Source: an uncultured Pelagibacteraceae bacterium (lineage in GTDB: Bacteria > Pseudomonadota > Alphaproteobacteria > Pelagibacterales > Pelagibacteraceae). Taken from it: a stretch of 64,000 bases of DNA. The translations under genes were made by a program, and so were the position numbers. The DNA lies in contig CACITU010000005.1 of NCBI GenBank assembly GCA_902589725.1, forward strand, positions 24,119-88,118. The letters are read 5' to 3'. The notes beneath the pieces were generated by a model. It worked only from the letters and a program-made list of their open reading frames with translations. It was not told where the DNA came from and ran no database searches. Below are positions 40,719 through 54,382 of the stretch, piece by piece. Numbering within the stretch: the stretch's first letter is position 1; the number at the start of each line of letters is the position of its first letter.

Positions 40719-43637
40719 TTAATCAAATACTTTTTTAATTATTTCTTGTTGTTGAGAATTGTGCCTTTTAGCATATCCTGTTGCTGGAGTTGCATCTGGG
40801 CTTCTTCCTATATAAGAAATTTTGTTATTATTAGCCTTAATAGTGTCTAATGTCCATTGGATATAGTCCCTCACAGAAAACCATGCTCCCATATTTTTTG
40901 GCTCTTCTTGACACCAGAAAAATTTTGCATTTTTAGCATATGGTTTTAATTCATTAACCAATGCTTTTGCAGGAAAAGGATACAATTGTTCAATTCTATA
41001 CATCACAACATCATCTTTTTTAAGCTTTTCCCTAGCATCTAATAAATCAAAATATACTTTTCCAGAACAAAGAATTACTTTTTTAATCTTAGACCTATCT
41101 TTTAACTTAACAAATCCTTTGGACTTAGGATCAATGGCATGATCCCACAATACCCTGTGGAAAGTATTTTGTTTATTAAAATCCTCTAAATTTGAAACAC
41201 AATATTTATTTCTTAATAGTGATTTTGGTGTCATTATGACCAACGGTTTCCTAAAACTCCTATGCATTTGTCTTCTCAGAGCATGAAAATAGTTTGCAGG
41301 TGTTGTGCAGTTCATTACTTGCATATTATCGTTTGAACAAAGTTGTAAGAATCTTTCTAGTCTTGCAGACGAATGCTCTGGACCTTGACCCTCATATCCA
41401 TGTGGCAATAACATTACTATTCCAGATGCTCTATTCCATTTTCTCTCGCCAGACGCAATAAATTGATCAATTACTACTTGAGCACCATTTGCAAAGTCAC
41501 CGAATTGAGCTTCCCAAAGAGTAAGAGTGTTTGGCTCTACAAGACTGTAACCGTATTCAAATCCCAGAACTGCAAGTTCAGATAAAAAACTATCTACTAT
41601 TTCAAATTGTTTTTGATTATCTGAAATATTATTTAAAGGAACATATCTTGAATTATCTTTTTGATTTCTTAGTACAGAGTGCCTTTGACTGAAGGTTCCT
41701 CTACCAGAGTCTTGTCCTACAAGTCTTACTGGATATCCTTCGTCAAGCAAAGATCCAAATGCTAGAGCCTCTGCTGAGGACCAATCAATTCTAGTTCCTT
41801 TCTCAATATTTTCTTTTCTAGCATTAAATATTTTAGTGATAGTTTTGTGAATATTTTTTTCTTCAGGAATAGTATTTATTTTTTTTGATATAAATTTTAA
41901 TTTATCTTCCTCATAACCTGTTATTCCTCTTTTATCTTTTCCTCTTTCAGGTTTATATCTAGACCATGTTCCTTCAAACCATTCTATCTTAGGTTTATAA
42001 TCCTTTGCACTCTTGTATTGCTCATCAAGCAAATCTTTAAATGATTTGACATTTTGATTTAATAATTCCTGTGTTATAGAATTTTCATTTACAAGTTTAT
42101 TTCCGTAAATTTTATAAACACTTGGGTGTGATCTAATTTTTTTATACATCAAAGGTTGAGTGAATGAAGGCTCATCTCCCTCATTATGTCCAAACCTTCT
42201 ATAGCATATTAAATCTACTACTACGTCTCTGTTAAATTTTAATCTAAATTCTGTTGCTATTCTAGTCGCATAAACAACAGCTTCTGGATCATCACCGTTA
42301 ACATGAAGAATTGGTGCCTCTACCATTTTTGCAACATCAGATGGATAAGGTGATGACCTTGCAAATCTTGGACTAGTGGTAAATCCTATCTGATTATTAA
42401 CAATAATATGAATCGTCCCTCCAGTATTATGTCCGGGTAAACCAGACATTGCAAAACATTCAGCTACAACACCTTGACCTGCAAATGCTGCATCTCCATG
42501 AATGAGAATAGGTATAACTTTATTTCTCTCTCTGTCTTTGTGAAAAAATTGTTTAGCTCTTGTCTGCCCTAAGACAACCGGATTCACAGCTTCTAAGTGA
42601 GAAGGATTGTCCGTCAAACTTACATGAACGGAATTTCCATCAAACTCTCTATCTGAAGATGCCCCAAGATGATATTTCACATCTCCAGCACTGTCTTCAG
42701 CGTCTGAACTAAATTCACCTGCAAATTCATTAAAAATTTTCTTGTAAGACTTTTGTAAAACGTTTGCTAAAACATTAAGTCTACCTCTGTGAGACATTCC
42801 TATTTTAACTTCTTTTATATTATTCTGACCACCTATTTTTATAATTTGTTCAAGAGCAGGTATCAAACTTTCTCCACCATCCAAACCAAATCTTTTTGTT
42901 CCTACATACTTAGTAGCTAAAAATTTTTCAAATCCTTCGGCCTGCACTAGTTTATTTAAAATTGCCTCTTTTCCATTTTTGGTAAATTGAAGTGCATTTT
43001 TATCTTGCTCTATTCTATCTCTAAACCACATTCTTTCATCTGGATTAGAAATATGCATAAACTCATAACCTATTTTTCCACAATAGGTCTTTTTCATAAA
43101 TTTAAGTATTTCTCTTATATTTGCATACTTACGATTAATCACTCCATTAAGAAAAATCATCTTTTCGTAATTTTCTTTTTTAAAACCATAAAAATCTGGA
43201 TGGAGTTCGTCTAAATATTCAGACTCTCTCATTTCTAATGGATCAAGATCTGCTAATAAGTGTCCTCTTAATCTATACGCTCTGATTAATGCTACAGCGC
43301 TAATTGAGTCTTTATTTGAGTCAGCAAGTAATTGAAAATTAAATTTTTCAGAAGTATCGATTTTTTGATTGTCAAAATCGCTTTTGTCCTGTTCTTCTAT
43401 TTTTTTTTGTAATTCATCAATATTGATTTTTTTTTTAGCTGGTCCCCAAGAAGGACCATTAATTTCTTTTGCTATGACATTTAATTCTTCGCCAATACCC
43501 TCGAAATAGTTTGCCCAACTTTCTGGGAGATCTGCGTCTTTATTAATAAATTTTAAATACATCTCTTCTATAAATGCACTATTAGATTTGTTTAAAAATG
43601 AAGTTTTTTCGAAATCAAGATTTTTTGATGAAGACAT
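40719..43637 (-). CDS. sucA: 2-oxoglutarate dehydrogenase E1
   Basis: 972 aa; [29 protein letters not shown]. Confidence 0.97.
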   Translation of the reverse strand: MSSSKNLDFEKTSFLNKSNSAFIEEMYLKFINKDADLPESWANYFEGIGEELNVIAKEINGPSWGPAKKKINIDELQKKIEEQDKSDFDNQKIDTSEKFNFQLLADSNKDSISAVALIRAYRLRGHLLADLDPLEMRESEYLDELHPDFYGFKKENYEKMIFLNGVINRKYANIREILKFMKKTYCGKIGYEFMHISNPDERMWFRDRIEQDKNALQFTKNGKEAILNKLVQAEGFEKFLATKYVGTKRFGLDGGESLIPALEQIIKIGGQNNIKEVKIGMSHRGRLNVLANVLQKSYKKIFNEFAGEFSSDAEDSAGDVKYHLGASSDREFDGNSVHVSLTDNPSHLEAVNPVVLGQTRAKQFFHKDRERNKVIPILIHGDAAFAGQGVVAECFAMSGLPGHNTGGTIHIIVNNQIGFTTSPRFARSSPYPSDVAKMVEAPILHVNGDDPEAVVYATRIATEFRLKFNRDVVVDLICYRRFGHNEGDEPSFTQPLMYKKIRSHPSVYKIYGNKLVNENSITQELLNQNVKSFKDLLDEQYKSAKDYKPKIEWFEGTWSRYKPERGKDKRGITGYEEDKLKFISKKINTIPEEKNIHKTITKIFNARKENIEKGTRIDWSSAEALAFGSLLDEGYPVRLVGQDSGRGTFSQRHSVLRNQKDNSRYVPLNNISDNQKQFEIVDSFLSELAVLGFEYGYSLVEPNTLTLWEAQFGDFANGAQVVIDQFIASGERKWNRASGIVMLLPHGYEGQGPEHSSARLERFLQLCSNDNMQVMNCTTPANYFHALRRQMHRSFRKPLVIMTPKSLLRNKYCVSNLEDFNKQNTFHRVLWDHAIDPKSKGFVKLKDRSKIKKVILCSGKVYFDLLDAREKLKKDDVVMYRIEQLYPFPAKALVNELKPYAKNAKFFWCQEEPKNMGAWFSVRDYIQWTLDTIKANNNKISYIGRSPDATPATGYAKRHNSQQQEIIKKVFD

Positions 43638-43672
43638 CTTATTTATTTAATATATCTCTCTGATATTATTTT

Positions 43673-44548
43673 TCAATTAGACAGTTTATTGAATAAAGTT
43701 TTTCCAATAATTGATGGTGATTTAGCAACTATAATACCACATTCCTCCATTTTTTTAATCTTATCTTCAGCTCCACCTTTGCCACCTGATATAATGGCAC
43801 CAGCATGCCCCATTCTTCTTCCTGGAGGAGCAGTAATTCCAGCGATAAATCCAACTATTGGTTTTTTAATCTTATGATTTTTTATAAAGTCAGCCGCTTC
43901 TTCTTCGGCTGTTCCTCCAATTTCACCAATCATTAAAATAGATTCTGTTTCATCATCATTTAAAAATAAATCTAAACAATCTATAAAATTTGTTCCATTA
44001 ATAGGATCACCACCAATACCAATACAAGTTGATTGACCAAGTCCATTTTCAGTTGTTTGGGCTACTGCTTCATATGTCAATGTGCCTGACCTTGATACAA
44101 TTCCAACACTTCCTCTTTTGTGAATACTTCCCGGCATAATGCCAATTTTACATTCATCTGGTGTAATTATTCCTGGACAATTAGGTCCAATTAATCTGCT
44201 ATTAGAACTACTTAATTTTTGTCTTACCTTAAGCATGTCCTGAATTGGAATTCCTTCAGTTATACAAACAATAAGTTCAATTGATGCATCAATAGCCTCA
44301 ATGATTGCTGCTGCTGCAAATTTAGCAGGAACATAAATCATAGTAGCATCTGCTCCTACTTCATTTTTTGCCTCTAAAACACTATTAAAAACTGGTCTAT
44401 CTAAATGTTTTTGTCCACCTTTCTTTGGTGTAACTCCACCTACAATATTGGTTCCATATTTTATAGCCTGCTCCGAATGAAAAGTACCATGCGCGCCAGT
44501 AAATCCCTGACAAATTACCTTAGTATTTTTATTTACCAAAACTGACAT
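43673..44548 (-). CDS. sucD: Succinyl-CoA ligase alpha subunit
   Basis: [33 protein letters not shown]. Confidence 0.97.
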   Translation of the reverse strand: MSVLVNKNTKVICQGFTGAHGTFHSEQAIKYGTNIVGGVTPKKGGQKHLDRPVFNSVLEAKNEVGADATMIYVPAKFAAAAIIEAIDASIELIVCITEGIPIQDMLKVRQKLSSSNSRLIGPNCPGIITPDECKIGIMPGSIHKRGSVGIVSRSGTLTYEAVAQTTENGLGQSTCIGIGGDPINGTNFIDCLDLFLNDDETESILMIGEIGGTAEEEAADFIKNHKIKKPIVGFIAGITAPPGRRMGHAGAIISGGKGGAEDKIKKMEECGIIVAKSPSIIGKTLFNKLSN

Positions 44549-44549
44549 A

Positions 44550-45710
44550 TTATTTTATGGCCTCAACAATTTTCTTAGCAGCATCATCTAAATTTTCTGC
44601 TGAAATTAATTCTAATCCAGAATTATCTAGAATTTCTTTTCCCTCTTGAAAATTTGTACCTGCTAATCGTACAACTAAAGGTACACCAATATTAATTTCT
44701 TTAGCTGCATCAACCACTCCTTGGGCGAGCACATCACATCTCATTATTCCTCCAAAAATATTTATTAAAATACCTTTAACATTTTTATCTGAAAGAATTA
44801 TCTTTAATGCAGCGGATACTTTTTCCTTAGATGCACCGCCACCTACGTCTAAAAAATTTGCTGGTTCTTTTCCATACAATTTAATTATATCCATAGTTGC
44901 CATCGCTAATCCTGCTCCATTTACCATACAGCCAATACTTCCATCTAGCTTGATATATGCGAGATCATGCTTGCTAGCTTCTATCTCGGTAGGATCTTCC
45001 TCATTTAAATCTCTTAATTCAACAATTTCTGGATGTCTAAATAAAGCGTTAGAGTCGAAATTAACTTTTGCATCTAAACAAACAATTTTTTCCTCTTTTG
45101 TCAAAATTAATGGATTAACTTCAACCATATTTGCATCAGTACTCACAAACATTTTATATATTGATTTTATTAATGTTATTGCTTGTTTTTTTGAATTTTC
45201 ATTTAAATTATAAATATTAATTATTTTTTCACAATCTGACTCAGAAATATCATCATCCATATCAACTTTTGTAGTTATAATTTTTTCAGGTGAACTGCTT
45301 GCAACTTCTTCAATGTCCATCCCACCTTGATCACTCGATATAAATGCAATTTTAGAACTTGCCCTATCAACCAGGCACGATAAGTAAAATTCTTTTTCTA
45401 TATTTGACGATTCTTCTACGTATAATCTTTTTACCTCTCTACCTTCAGGACCAGTTTGATGAGTAACTAGTGTTTTGCCTAGTAATTCTTTAGCTGCAAC
45501 AGTCAGTTCCTCAATAGAGTTTAAAATTTTTACACCACCAGCTTTTCCTCTACCTCCAGCATGGATTTGTGCTTTGAGTACATATTTCTCAGTTTTTAGA
45601 GCTTTTGCTTTTTCAATTAGTTCATCGACTTCAAGCGCAAATACTCCTTCAGGTACTTCAGCTCCATATTTTTTTAATATTTGTTTAGCTTGATGCTCGT
45701 GAATATTCAT
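44550..45710 (-). CDS. sucC: Succinyl-CoA ligase beta subunit
   Basis: [32 protein letters not shown]. Confidence 0.97.
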   Translation of the reverse strand: MNIHEHQAKQILKKYGAEVPEGVFALEVDELIEKAKALKTEKYVLKAQIHAGGRGKAGGVKILNSIEELTVAAKELLGKTLVTHQTGPEGREVKRLYVEESSNIEKEFYLSCLVDRASSKIAFISSDQGGMDIEEVASSSPEKIITTKVDMDDDISESDCEKIINIYNLNENSKKQAITLIKSIYKMFVSTDANMVEVNPLILTKEEKIVCLDAKVNFDSNALFRHPEIVELRDLNEEDPTEIEASKHDLAYIKLDGSIGCMVNGAGLAMATMDIIKLYGKEPANFLDVGGGASKEKVSAALKIILSDKNVKGILINIFGGIMRCDVLAQGVVDAAKEINIGVPLVVRLAGTNFQEGKEILDNSGLELISAENLDDAAKKIVEAIK

Positions 45711-45712
45711 TA

Positions 45713-46678
45713 TTATTTAGATAAATCAGGATCTATTTTACATGCAGCTTCCCATAAAGCTTTTACAGCATCTATTGAATGCATAAATTCATTTTTTTCT
45801 TTTTCATCTAAATCAATCTGTTCAATTTTTTCTGCACCATCTTTTCCAATTACAACAGGAACGCCCGCATAAACATTTTGCACACCGTATTCTCCGTTTA
45901 ATTGGACAGCACAAGGCAACATTTTTTTCTGGTCTTTTAAATAAGCCTCCGCCATTTGAACACCAGATGCTGCTGGTGCATAAAAGGCTGATCCTTTTTC
46001 AAGATATTTAACTATCTCAGCTCCACCATCTCTTGTTCTTTGATTAATTTCTTCAACTCTTTCTAAAGAAATCTTTCCCTCCTTTACAAGATCTAACAAT
46101 GGTTTGCCTGAGATTTTTGTAAATCTTGGCATTGGGACCATGGTGTCGCCATGTCCACCCATAACCATTGCCTCAATTTCTCTTACCGGCACATTTAGTT
46201 CTAATGATAAAAATAATTTAAATCTCGAACTATCTAAAATACCTGCCATACCAACAACTTTATTTGATGGTAAACCTGAAAATTTTTGAAATGCCATAAC
46301 CATAACATCTAAAGGATTAGTGATACAGATCACAAAAGCGTTAGAAGCATTTTTCTTTACACCCTCAGCAACTTGTTTAATAATTTTTAAATTTATTCCA
46401 AGAAGATCATCTCTACTCATTCCAGGCTTTCTCGGAACACCAGCTGTAATTATAATTACATCTGAATCTTTTATGTCCTCATAGTTATCGGTTCCTGAAA
46501 ACCTAACATTAAATCCATCTACAGATGAAGATTGTGCAATATCTAATGCCTTTCCTTTTGCAGTACCACTAGCTACATCAAATAAAACCACCTCATTTAC
46601 TAATTCTTTTGTTCCTATTAAATGTGCAAGAGTTCCACCTATTTGGCCTGCACCAATTAAAGATATTTTTGTCATCAA
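45713..46678 (-). CDS. mdh: Malate dehydrogenase
   Basis: [39 protein letters not shown]. Confidence 0.97.
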   Translation of the reverse strand: MMTKISLIGAGQIGGTLAHLIGTKELVNEVVLFDVASGTAKGKALDIAQSSSVDGFNVRFSGTDNYEDIKDSDVIIITAGVPRKPGMSRDDLLGINLKIIKQVAEGVKKNASNAFVICITNPLDVMVMAFQKFSGLPSNKVVGMAGILDSSRFKLFLSLELNVPVREIEAMVMGGHGDTMVPMPRFTKISGKPLLDLVKEGKISLERVEEINQRTRDGGAEIVKYLEKGSAFYAPAASGVQMAEAYLKDQKKMLPCAVQLNGEYGVQNVYAGVPVVIGKDGAEKIEQIDLDEKEKNEFMHSIDAVKALWEAACKIDPDLSK

Positions 46679-46684
46679 TTTCCT

Positions 46685-48178
46685 TTATTTCATTGTTGGC
46701 ATAACAAATTCCGCATTCGATCGGACACCTGAAGGCCATCTAGATGTTACTGTTTTAAGTTTAGTATAAAATTTAATTCCTTCCATACCATGCATTCCAC
46801 TATCTCCAAATAAAGATCTTTTCCAGCCACCAAAACTATGGAACGCCATTGGCACTGGGATAGGTACGTTAATACCAACCATACCTACTTGAATTTTGCT
46901 TGCAAAAGTTCTACCAGCATCACCATCTCTTGTATAAATACTAACTCCATTTCCGTACTCATGGTCGTTAATTAATTTTGCAGCTTCCTCAAAAGTTTTC
47001 ACTCGAACAACTGATAAAACTGGACCAAATATTTCTTCTTTATAAATTCTCATATCTTTATTTACATGATCAAATAAACATCCACCGATATAGAAACCAT
47101 TTTCATAACCTTGAAGTTTTAAACCTCTACCATCAACTACTAGCTTTGCACCTTCTTTAACACCTAAATCAACATAACTTGTAACTTTTTCTAAATGTTC
47201 TTTTGTAACCAAAGGTCCCATTTCTGAAGTTTTATCCATTCCAGGACCCACTTTTAACGCTTCAGCTTTTTTTGATAATCTTGATACAAGCTCATCTCCA
47301 ATTTCTCCAACTGCAACAGCAACTGATTGAGCCATACATCTTTCTCCAGCTGAACCGTAAGCAGCACCCATTAATCCATTTACAGCACCATCTAAATCAC
47401 AATCTGGCATAACAACTAAATGATTTTTTGCTCCACCTAAGGCTTGAACTCTTTTTTCATTTTTAGCTGAATTTTCATAAATATATTTTGCAATAGGAGT
47501 AGATCCAACAAAACTAATAGCTTTAATATCTTTATTTGTTAAAATTGCATCTACAGCTTCTTTATCACCATTTATTACATTAAACACTCCATCTGGAAGA
47601 CCAGCCTCAGATAGAAGTTCAGCCAATCTTAGGCCACAAGATGGGTCTTTCTCTGATGGTTTAAGAATAAAAGTATTTCCACATGCTATTGCTATTGGAA
47701 ACATCCACATTGGCACCATAGCTGGAAAATTAAAAGGTGTGATACCTGCAACAACTCCTAAAGGTTGTCTCATTGACCAACTGTCGACATTAGTACCAAC
47801 ATTTTCGGAAAACTCACCTTTTAATAAATGTGGAATTCCACAAGCAAATTCTACTACTTCAAGTCCTCTAGTTAAAGAACCTCTTGCATCTTCATAAACC
47901 TTTCCATGCTCTGAAACTATTAACTTAGTTAATTCATCAGAATTTTTTTCAATTAATTCTTTAAATTTAAATATTATTCTAGCTCTTTGTAGAGCAGGTT
48001 TTGAAGACCAAGTTTCAAATGCTTTTTTTGCTGCCTCAACAGCACTGTCTAAATCAGATCTTGAAGCAAGTCTCACCTCAGACTCTTGTTCACCAGTTGC
48101 TGGATTGAAAACTTTTCCCTTTTTATCTGAAGACCCCGGAATTATTTTACCGTTTACGAAGTGTTCTATTAAATTCAT
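46685..48178 (-). CDS. mmsA: CoA-acylating methylmalonate-semialdehyde dehydrogenase
   Basis: GVVAGITPFNFPAMVPMWMFPIAIACGNTF, GSAGERCMA. Confidence 0.93.
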   Translation of the reverse strand: MNLIEHFVNGKIIPGSSDKKGKVFNPATGEQESEVRLASRSDLDSAVEAAKKAFETWSSKPALQRARIIFKFKELIEKNSDELTKLIVSEHGKVYEDARGSLTRGLEVVEFACGIPHLLKGEFSENVGTNVDSWSMRQPLGVVAGITPFNFPAMVPMWMFPIAIACGNTFILKPSEKDPSCGLRLAELLSEAGLPDGVFNVINGDKEAVDAILTNKDIKAISFVGSTPIAKYIYENSAKNEKRVQALGGAKNHLVVMPDCDLDGAVNGLMGAAYGSAGERCMAQSVAVAVGEIGDELVSRLSKKAEALKVGPGMDKTSEMGPLVTKEHLEKVTSYVDLGVKEGAKLVVDGRGLKLQGYENGFYIGGCLFDHVNKDMRIYKEEIFGPVLSVVRVKTFEEAAKLINDHEYGNGVSIYTRDGDAGRTFASKIQVGMVGINVPIPVPMAFHSFGGWKRSLFGDSGMHGMEGIKFYTKLKTVTSRWPSGVRSNAEFVMPTMK

Positions 48179-48217
48179 GAATACGGTGTTTTAGATCAAA
48201 AATATCGAATAGTCTAT

Positions 48218-48997
48218 TTAAACATTAGCGGTTGCTAACATTTTTTTTATTTCAGCTATAGCTTTTGCTGGATTCAAGCCCTTTGGACAAGCATTTGTAC
48301 AATTTAAAATAGTATGACATCTATATAATTTTAATTCATCAGCAACTTTTTTTAATCTAGCTTTTCTCTCTTCATCTCTGCTATCAATAATCCATCTATA
48401 AGCCTGCAGCAAAACTGCTGGACCTAAATATTTATCGCCATTCCACCAATAACTTGGGCAAGATGTAGAACAACAAGCACACATAATACATTCATAAGCA
48501 CCATCCAATTTTGCTCTGTCCTCTTTGGATTGATAAATTTCTGTAGTTTCTTTTGTTGAATTATTTTTTAACCATGGTTCAATTGATTGATACTGTTTGT
48601 ACAATCCATCCAAATCACCAATTAAATCTTTTTTAACTTTTAAATGAGGTAATGGATAAATATCAATATCTCCTTCAATTTCAGCATGTGGAGTGGTACA
48701 AGCAAGGCCATTTTTACCCCCCATATTCATTGCACATGAACCACATACTCCATGAGCACAAGATCTTCTGTATGTTATAGTTGAATCAATTTCATTTTTG
48801 ATTTTATTTAAAATATCTAGGACCTTTGAAGGACAATTATCCATATCAACTTCATAAGTGTCTATTCTAGGACCTTCATCCGTGGACGGATCCCATCTAT
48901 AAATATTTACTTTTCTTAAATTTTTTGATCCAGTTTTGTCTTTGAAGTATTTACCTTTTTTAATTTCAGAATTTTTAGGTAAACTCAATTGAACCAT
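48218..48997 (-). CDS. sdhB: Succinate dehydrogenase iron-sulfur subunit
   Basis: [32 protein letters not shown]. Confidence 0.97.
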   Translation of the reverse strand: MVQLSLPKNSEIKKGKYFKDKTGSKNLRKVNIYRWDPSTDEGPRIDTYEVDMDNCPSKVLDILNKIKNEIDSTITYRRSCAHGVCGSCAMNMGGKNGLACTTPHAEIEGDIDIYPLPHLKVKKDLIGDLDGLYKQYQSIEPWLKNNSTKETTEIYQSKEDRAKLDGAYECIMCACCSTSCPSYWWNGDKYLGPAVLLQAYRWIIDSRDEERKARLKKVADELKLYRCHTILNCTNACPKGLNPAKAIAEIKKMLATANV

Positions 48998-50772
48998 TAA
49001 TACACCCGTTCTTGAGGTGGAAAATATTGCACTTCATTAGTTAAAGTTGATTGATGAACTGGTCTATAACTTATCTTTGTATTTTTGCCATCACACCAAG
49101 CAAGAGTGTGTTGCATAAATTTTTCATCATCTCTTTTAGGATAATCTTCTCTTGCGTGAGCTCCTCTGCTTTCTTTTCTGTGATATGCAGAGTCTACAGT
49201 TGCTACCGCTTGTCTGATTAAATTATCAAATTCTAAGGTTTCTACTAAATCAGTGTTAAATACTAAAGATTTATCCTTAACAGAAATGGAGTCCATTCCA
49301 TCGTAAGTTTTGCCTATCTCATCAACCCCTTTTTTAAGATTTTTTTCTGTTCTAAATACTGCACACTTTGATTGCATTGTTTTCTGCATCGAGAGTCTTA
49401 ACTCTGCAGTACTATTATCCCCTTGTGCATTTCTAAGTTTATCAAATCTATCCAAACACTTTTGAGTTTCAGTTTCTGGTATTTCATCATGTGGTGTACC
49501 AGGTTTTACTAGTTCAGCCGCTCTTTTTGCAGCTGCTCTTCCAAATACTACTAAATCAATTAGTGAATTAGAACCAAGTCTGTTTGCTCCATGAACAGAA
49601 ACACATGCTGCTTCACCTATTGCCATCAAACCAGGAACTGTTTTTTCCGAACCATTCATTGTTAGAACTTCTGCTTTATAGTTTGTTGGGATACCTCCCA
49701 TGTTATAGTGAACTGTTGGAACCACAGGAATAGGATCTTTGGTAACATCAACATTTGCAAACAATCTTGCAGCTTCAGTGATACCTGGTAATCGATTTTC
49801 AATTACACTTTTATCTAAATGACTTAAATGTAAATGAACATGATCTTGATCTTTACCCACACCTCTTCCTTCGTTAATTTCTATAGACATTGATCGACTA
49901 ACAACATCTCTTGAGGCTAAATCTTTTGCGTTAGGCGCATATCTTTCCATAAATCTCTCACCTTTTGAATTTACTAAATAGCCTCCTTCACCTCTTACTC
50001 CTTCTGATATAAGTGTTCCATGTCCATAAATACCTGTTGGATGAAATTGTACAAATTCCATATCTTGCAAAGGTAGTCCTGCTCTTAAGACCATGGCATT
50101 ACCATCACCTGTACAAGTATGAGCTGATGTAGCAGAGTAGTATACCTTTCCATATCCTCCGGTTGCAATAATTACTGTATGTGCTCTAAATCTATGAATC
50201 GTACCGTCATTAAGATTCCATGCTATTAATCCTTTGCACTCTCCATCTTTCATCAGTAAATCCAAAGCAAAATATTCTATAAAAAATTCTGTATTATGTT
50301 TCAAAGCTTGTCCATATAATGTGTGCAATATTGCATGCCCTGTTCTGTCTGCAGCTGCACAAGTTCTTTGAACGATTCCATTACCATAATTTTTTGTCAT
50401 CCCACCAAATGGTCTTTGATAAATTTTCCCCTCATCTGTTCGACTAAAAGGAACTCCATACTTCTCTAATTCTAAGACTGCTTTGGGTGCCTCTTTACAT
50501 AAATATTCAATGCTATCTTGATCTCCTAACCAGTCTGCACCTTTTACAGTGTCATACATGTGCCATCTCCAATCATCTTCGCCCATATTTCCTAGAGCTG
50601 CTGATATTCCACCCTGTGCGGCTGACGTGTGACTTCTTGTCGGAAATACTTTAGAGATACAGGCTGTTTTTAAACCAGCTTCGCTTAATCCCACAGCTGC
50701 TCTTAATCCTGAGCCACCTGCTCCAAGCACAACAACATCGTACTCATGATCTATGATATTATAAGCTTTCAT
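48997..50772 (-). CDS. sdhA: Succinate dehydrogenase flavoprotein subunit
   Basis: [37 protein letters not shown]. Confidence 0.98.
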   Translation of the reverse strand: MKAYNIIDHEYDVVVLGAGGSGLRAAVGLSEAGLKTACISKVFPTRSHTSAAQGGISAALGNMGEDDWRWHMYDTVKGADWLGDQDSIEYLCKEAPKAVLELEKYGVPFSRTDEGKIYQRPFGGMTKNYGNGIVQRTCAAADRTGHAILHTLYGQALKHNTEFFIEYFALDLLMKDGECKGLIAWNLNDGTIHRFRAHTVIIATGGYGKVYYSATSAHTCTGDGNAMVLRAGLPLQDMEFVQFHPTGIYGHGTLISEGVRGEGGYLVNSKGERFMERYAPNAKDLASRDVVSRSMSIEINEGRGVGKDQDHVHLHLSHLDKSVIENRLPGITEAARLFANVDVTKDPIPVVPTVHYNMGGIPTNYKAEVLTMNGSEKTVPGLMAIGEAACVSVHGANRLGSNSLIDLVVFGRAAAKRAAELVKPGTPHDEIPETETQKCLDRFDKLRNAQGDNSTAELRLSMQKTMQSKCAVFRTEKNLKKGVDEIGKTYDGMDSISVKDKSLVFNTDLVETLEFDNLIRQAVATVDSAYHRKESRGAHAREDYPKRDDEKFMQHTLAWCDGKNTKISYRPVHQSTLTNEVQYFPPQERVY

Positions 50773-51098
50773 GTATTTAAGTTAAAAATAACAATTATTG
50801 TTAAAACTGGAATTGTTATAGCAAAAAAATTTAAGATTTTGTTTGCGGCATTTTTGATTTTCGTGTCTTTTATATAGTCCTCAAAAACCTCACTAATACT
50901 CAATGCTGAAAAAAAATAAATAAATACCAGAAACAGTCCCATTAAAAATTTAGATGGTTGAGATGTCAAAAAACCAACTATTTCTTGATAACTTTTATCA
51001 TAGAAATTTACTAAACTTAAAATAAACCAAAGCATTAGAGGTAACAAAACTAAAGAGCTAACTTTTAAAAACAACCATTTTTTTGTTACCGGTAGCAT
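50769..51098 (-). CDS. sdhD: Succinate dehydrogenase membrane anchor subunit
   Basis: Three-TM small protein between sdhC and sdhA. Confidence 0.85.
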   Translation of the reverse strand: MLPVTKKWLFLKVSSLVLLPLMLWFILSLVNFYDKSYQEIVGFLTSQPSKFLMGLFLVFIYFFSALSISEVFEDYIKDTKIKNAANKILNFFAITIPVLTIIVIFNLNT

Positions 51099-51478
51099 TA
51101 AATAATTCCTCTTCCAAACATATAAACTAATATAGTTAAAAAAATTGAGCCAAAAATAACAAGCAAACCTGTAATTTTAGTTGTTTGTAACTCAAAGCCA
51201 TAACCCAAATCCATAATCAAATGTCTAATCTCACTCAACATTTGAAAACTGAAGGACCAAGTTATTCCAATTAATATAAATTTCCCTAAAAAAGATTCTA
51301 AAAAAATTTTTATTATTTGGTATTCTTTCTCTCCTAGAAGCATGAAAGCAAACCAAATACAAATTAAGGTTATTGCAAAAAAATTAATTATTCCTGTAAT
51401 TCTATGTGAAATGGATACTAAAGAAGAAATATGCCATTTATAAATTTGTATATGTGGTGATAAAGGTCTATTGTTCAT
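51098..51478 (-). CDS. sdhC: Succinate dehydrogenase cytochrome b556 subunit
   Basis: RPLSPHIQIYKWHISSLVSISHRITGI; RHLIMDLG. Confidence 0.94.
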   Translation of the reverse strand: MNNRPLSPHIQIYKWHISSLVSISHRITGIINFFAITLICIWFAFMLLGEKEYQIIKIFLESFLGKFILIGITWSFSFQMLSEIRHLIMDLGYGFELQTTKITGLLVIFGSIFLTILVYMFGRGII

Positions 51479-51481
51479 TTC

Positions 51482-52477
51482 TTATTTTGATTTAATTATT
51501 GTTTCCGCGATTTCAACAGAATTAAGTGCAGCACCTCTTAATAAATTATCTGAAACAATCCATAAATTAAGAGAATTTTTTTTAGTTTTATCCTCTCTAA
51601 TTCTAGATATATAAGTCTCATCATTTCCAGCTGCCTCAAAAGGAGTGCTATAACCTCCATTTTCTCTTTTATCAATAACATGACAGCCTTCTGCATTACT
51701 TAAAGATTCTCTAACATCGTCTAAATTAAAAGGTTTCTCAAACTCTATATTGACAGACTCAGAGTGTGATACTAGCACAGGAATTCGTACACATGTTGCT
51801 GTAAGTTCAATTGTTTCATCTAATATTTTTTTTGTTTCATTTGTCATTTTTAATTCTTCTTTTGTATATCCATCATCAGAGAAATCATCGATATGTGGAA
51901 TAACATTAAAAGCAATTTGTTTGGTAAAGTTTTTAGACTCTATTTTTTTTCCATCTAAATACTTTTTGGTTTGCTGAATTAATTCATCCATTGGACTTTT
52001 TCCACCACCTGAAACAGATTGATAAGTTGAAACTACAACTCTTTTAATTTTATATAAATCATGAAGTGGTTTAAGAACAATGACAAGTTGTGCTGTTGAG
52101 CAATTTGGGTTTGCAATAATATTTTTATTCATTTTTTTTATATCAGAAGAGTTTACTTGTGGAACAATCAGAGGTACATCTGGATCCATCCTAAAAAAAC
52201 TTGAATTATCAATTACCACTGTGTGTTTGGCTGCATTTTCTGCATATTTTTCCGCAATTTTTCCTCCAGCTGCAAAAAAAGTAATATCGGCTTTAGAAAA
52301 ATCATAGTTTTCTAAATTCTCAATTTCATATTCTTTATCTCTAAATAATATTTTTTTTCCTGCACTTTTTTCTGATGCAACTAGATATAAGTTATCAAAT
52401 CTAAAATTCTTTTTGTCGAAAACTTCAAGAGTTTTTCTACCCACATTACCTGTTGCACCTACTATAGCTATGTTCAT
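51482..52477 (-). CDS. asd: Aspartate-semialdehyde dehydrogenase
   Basis: AIVGATGNVGRKTLEV; IIANPNCSTAQLV. Confidence 0.95.
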   Translation of the reverse strand: MNIAIVGATGNVGRKTLEVFDKKNFRFDNLYLVASEKSAGKKILFRDKEYEIENLENYDFSKADITFFAAGGKIAEKYAENAAKHTVVIDNSSFFRMDPDVPLIVPQVNSSDIKKMNKNIIANPNCSTAQLVIVLKPLHDLYKIKRVVVSTYQSVSGGGKSPMDELIQQTKKYLDGKKIESKNFTKQIAFNVIPHIDDFSDDGYTKEELKMTNETKKILDETIELTATCVRIPVLVSHSESVNIEFEKPFNLDDVRESLSNAEGCHVIDKRENGGYSTPFEAAGNDETYISRIREDKTKKNSLNLWIVSDNLLRGAALNSVEIAETIIKSK

Positions 52478-52492
52478 ATTTAGAGTTTTATA

Positions 52493-53602
52493 CTAAATAA
52501 AAGGTAAATCGCAAACTTTACCCACACAAATTTCACCATTTATCTTGGCTTTTATATCCTGATCAACGTTCCAGTGAGGTTTTTTCATCATGGCAATACC
52601 AATAACTTTTTTAAAATGTGGTGAATAGCAAGCAGATCTCAAGTCTCCAATTATATTATCGTTTTGATCACTTAATTCTAATGATCCTGTAATACTTATT
52701 TTGTCTGTATCAAGCATTACTCCCATTAATTTTTTTTTAATTCCTTCAGATTTAATTTTTTTTAATTTGTCTTTACCTAAAAAATTAACTTCGCTGTCTA
52801 TGTTAATATATTTATCAAATCCACATTCATAGGGATTATCTCCATTATCAATATCATTTCCATATGATAATAATCCACTTTCAATACGTTCTATTAAATT
52901 TGGACAACCTGGCTTAATATTTAATTCTTTTCCAATTTCAAAAAGATGATCATATAATTTTAATCCAGAGTCATTATGTTCAACATAAATTTCATAACCA
53001 CCTTGTTTAGACCAACCAGATCTTGCAATTAAATGTTTATCACCACCAAATTCAAAATAATCAAAACCAAAGAATTTTAAATTAACTATCTTATCCCCAA
53101 AAACTTTTTCCATTAATTCAAATGACTTTGGACCTTGTATTGCCATTATATCAACATCAGGTTCAGAAATCTTTACGTCAAATTTATTTCCAATAGCTAA
53201 TCCTTTTGCAAATAATATTACATCTGAGTCAGCAAGAGAAACCCACCATTTATTTTCATTTAATCTAAGCACAACTGGATCATTAATCAGACCTGCGTTA
53301 TCATCAATTATTGGACAATAATAACATCTTCCATCTTTCGATTTAGATAAATCTCTACAGGTCATCAACTGAACTAATTTTGCTGAGTCTCTGCCAGAAA
53401 TTTCTACCTGTCTTTCAGCAGCTACATCCCAAATTTGAACATACTGTTTTAAGTGGTGGTATGAATCCTCAATTGAACCAAATGCAGCTGGAAGCAACAT
53501 ATGATTATATATCGTATAAGCTGTAACTCCTTGTTTTTCTATTCTAGAGGTATAAGGAGTGCCTCTTAGCCTTCTTGATTTTGCAATTGAAAAATTTTTC
53601 AT
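52493..53602 (-). CDS. dmdA: DMSP demethylase (GcvT family)
   Basis: [68 protein letters not shown]; adjacent dmdB and dmdC. Confidence 0.93.
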   Translation of the reverse strand: MKNFSIAKSRRLRGTPYTSRIEKQGVTAYTIYNHMLLPAAFGSIEDSYHHLKQYVQIWDVAAERQVEISGRDSAKLVQLMTCRDLSKSKDGRCYYCPIIDDNAGLINDPVVLRLNENKWWVSLADSDVILFAKGLAIGNKFDVKISEPDVDIMAIQGPKSFELMEKVFGDKIVNLKFFGFDYFEFGGDKHLIARSGWSKQGGYEIYVEHNDSGLKLYDHLFEIGKELNIKPGCPNLIERIESGLLSYGNDIDNGDNPYECGFDKYINIDSEVNFLGKDKLKKIKSEGIKKKLMGVMLDTDKISITGSLELSDQNDNIIGDLRSACYSPHFKKVIGIAMMKKPHWNVDQDIKAKINGEICVGKVCDLPFI

Positions 53603-54375
53603 TATTTTAAAAATTGTAAAACCTTGTCTCTCATTTCAAATGCTTTTTCAATCATAATCATGTGCCCACAACCTTCAATTATATGTGTTGTTGAATTTTT
53701 AACTAAACTAGAAAACTTTTTACCTGCCTCTAGATTTACCATTTTGTCTAATGATCCAAAGATTAACAAAGAAGGACATTCTATTGATCTAGCAGCATCA
53801 GATCCATTACTATAATTGTTACATGCAATTAAATCGACTGCTAAAATTTCCCTAATATCTCTAGGTGATTGTATTATTTTTTCTACTGGATTACCTCCAA
53901 TAAATTTTTTTGAACCTTCATAGCCCCACTTCATCATTAATTTAACAGCATCAGAATCTCCATTTTTTGCTAAATCAATTAGATCTGGATGAACTGGCAT
54001 TCTATTTGAACCACCAATAAAAACTAATTTTTTTAACCTATTTTTATATTTAGATGCATATTCAAGTATCTCTAAACATCCTTGAGAATGTCCAACTATG
54101 AAAAGTTGTTTTAAATTTAATTTTACAAATACTTGCTCTAACCAATCAGCAATTTTTTCAATACTATCTAAACAGGGTCCATCTGAATTACCATGTCCAG
54201 GTAAATCAATAGATAAAACATTAAAATTTTTGTTAGAAAAAAATTGTTCAGTTAATGACCAAACTATATGAGAAAGACCACTTCCATGAAGAAATACTAT
54301 TGTTTGTTTATTTAAGTCTATTCCCTGTCCAGCATCTGATGCATGAATATTTTTATTTTCTATTTGAAAAATCAA
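53602..54375 (-). CDS. Alpha/beta hydrolase in dmd cluster
   Basis: [12 protein letters not shown], nucleophile elbow GHSQG, late GHMIMIEK. Confidence 0.88.
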   Translation of the reverse strand: MIFQIENKNIHASDAGQGIDLNKQTIVFLHGSGLSHIVWSLTEQFFSNKNFNVLSIDLPGHGNSDGPCLDSIEKIADWLEQVFVKLNLKQLFIVGHSQGCLEILEYASKYKNRLKKLVFIGGSNRMPVHPDLIDLAKNGDSDAVKLMMKWGYEGSKKFIGGNPVEKIIQSPRDIREILAVDLIACNNYSNGSDAARSIECPSLLIFGSLDKMVNLEAGKKFSSLVKNSTTHIIEGCGHMIMIEKAFEMRDKVLQFLK

Positions 54376-54382
54376 AAGTTAC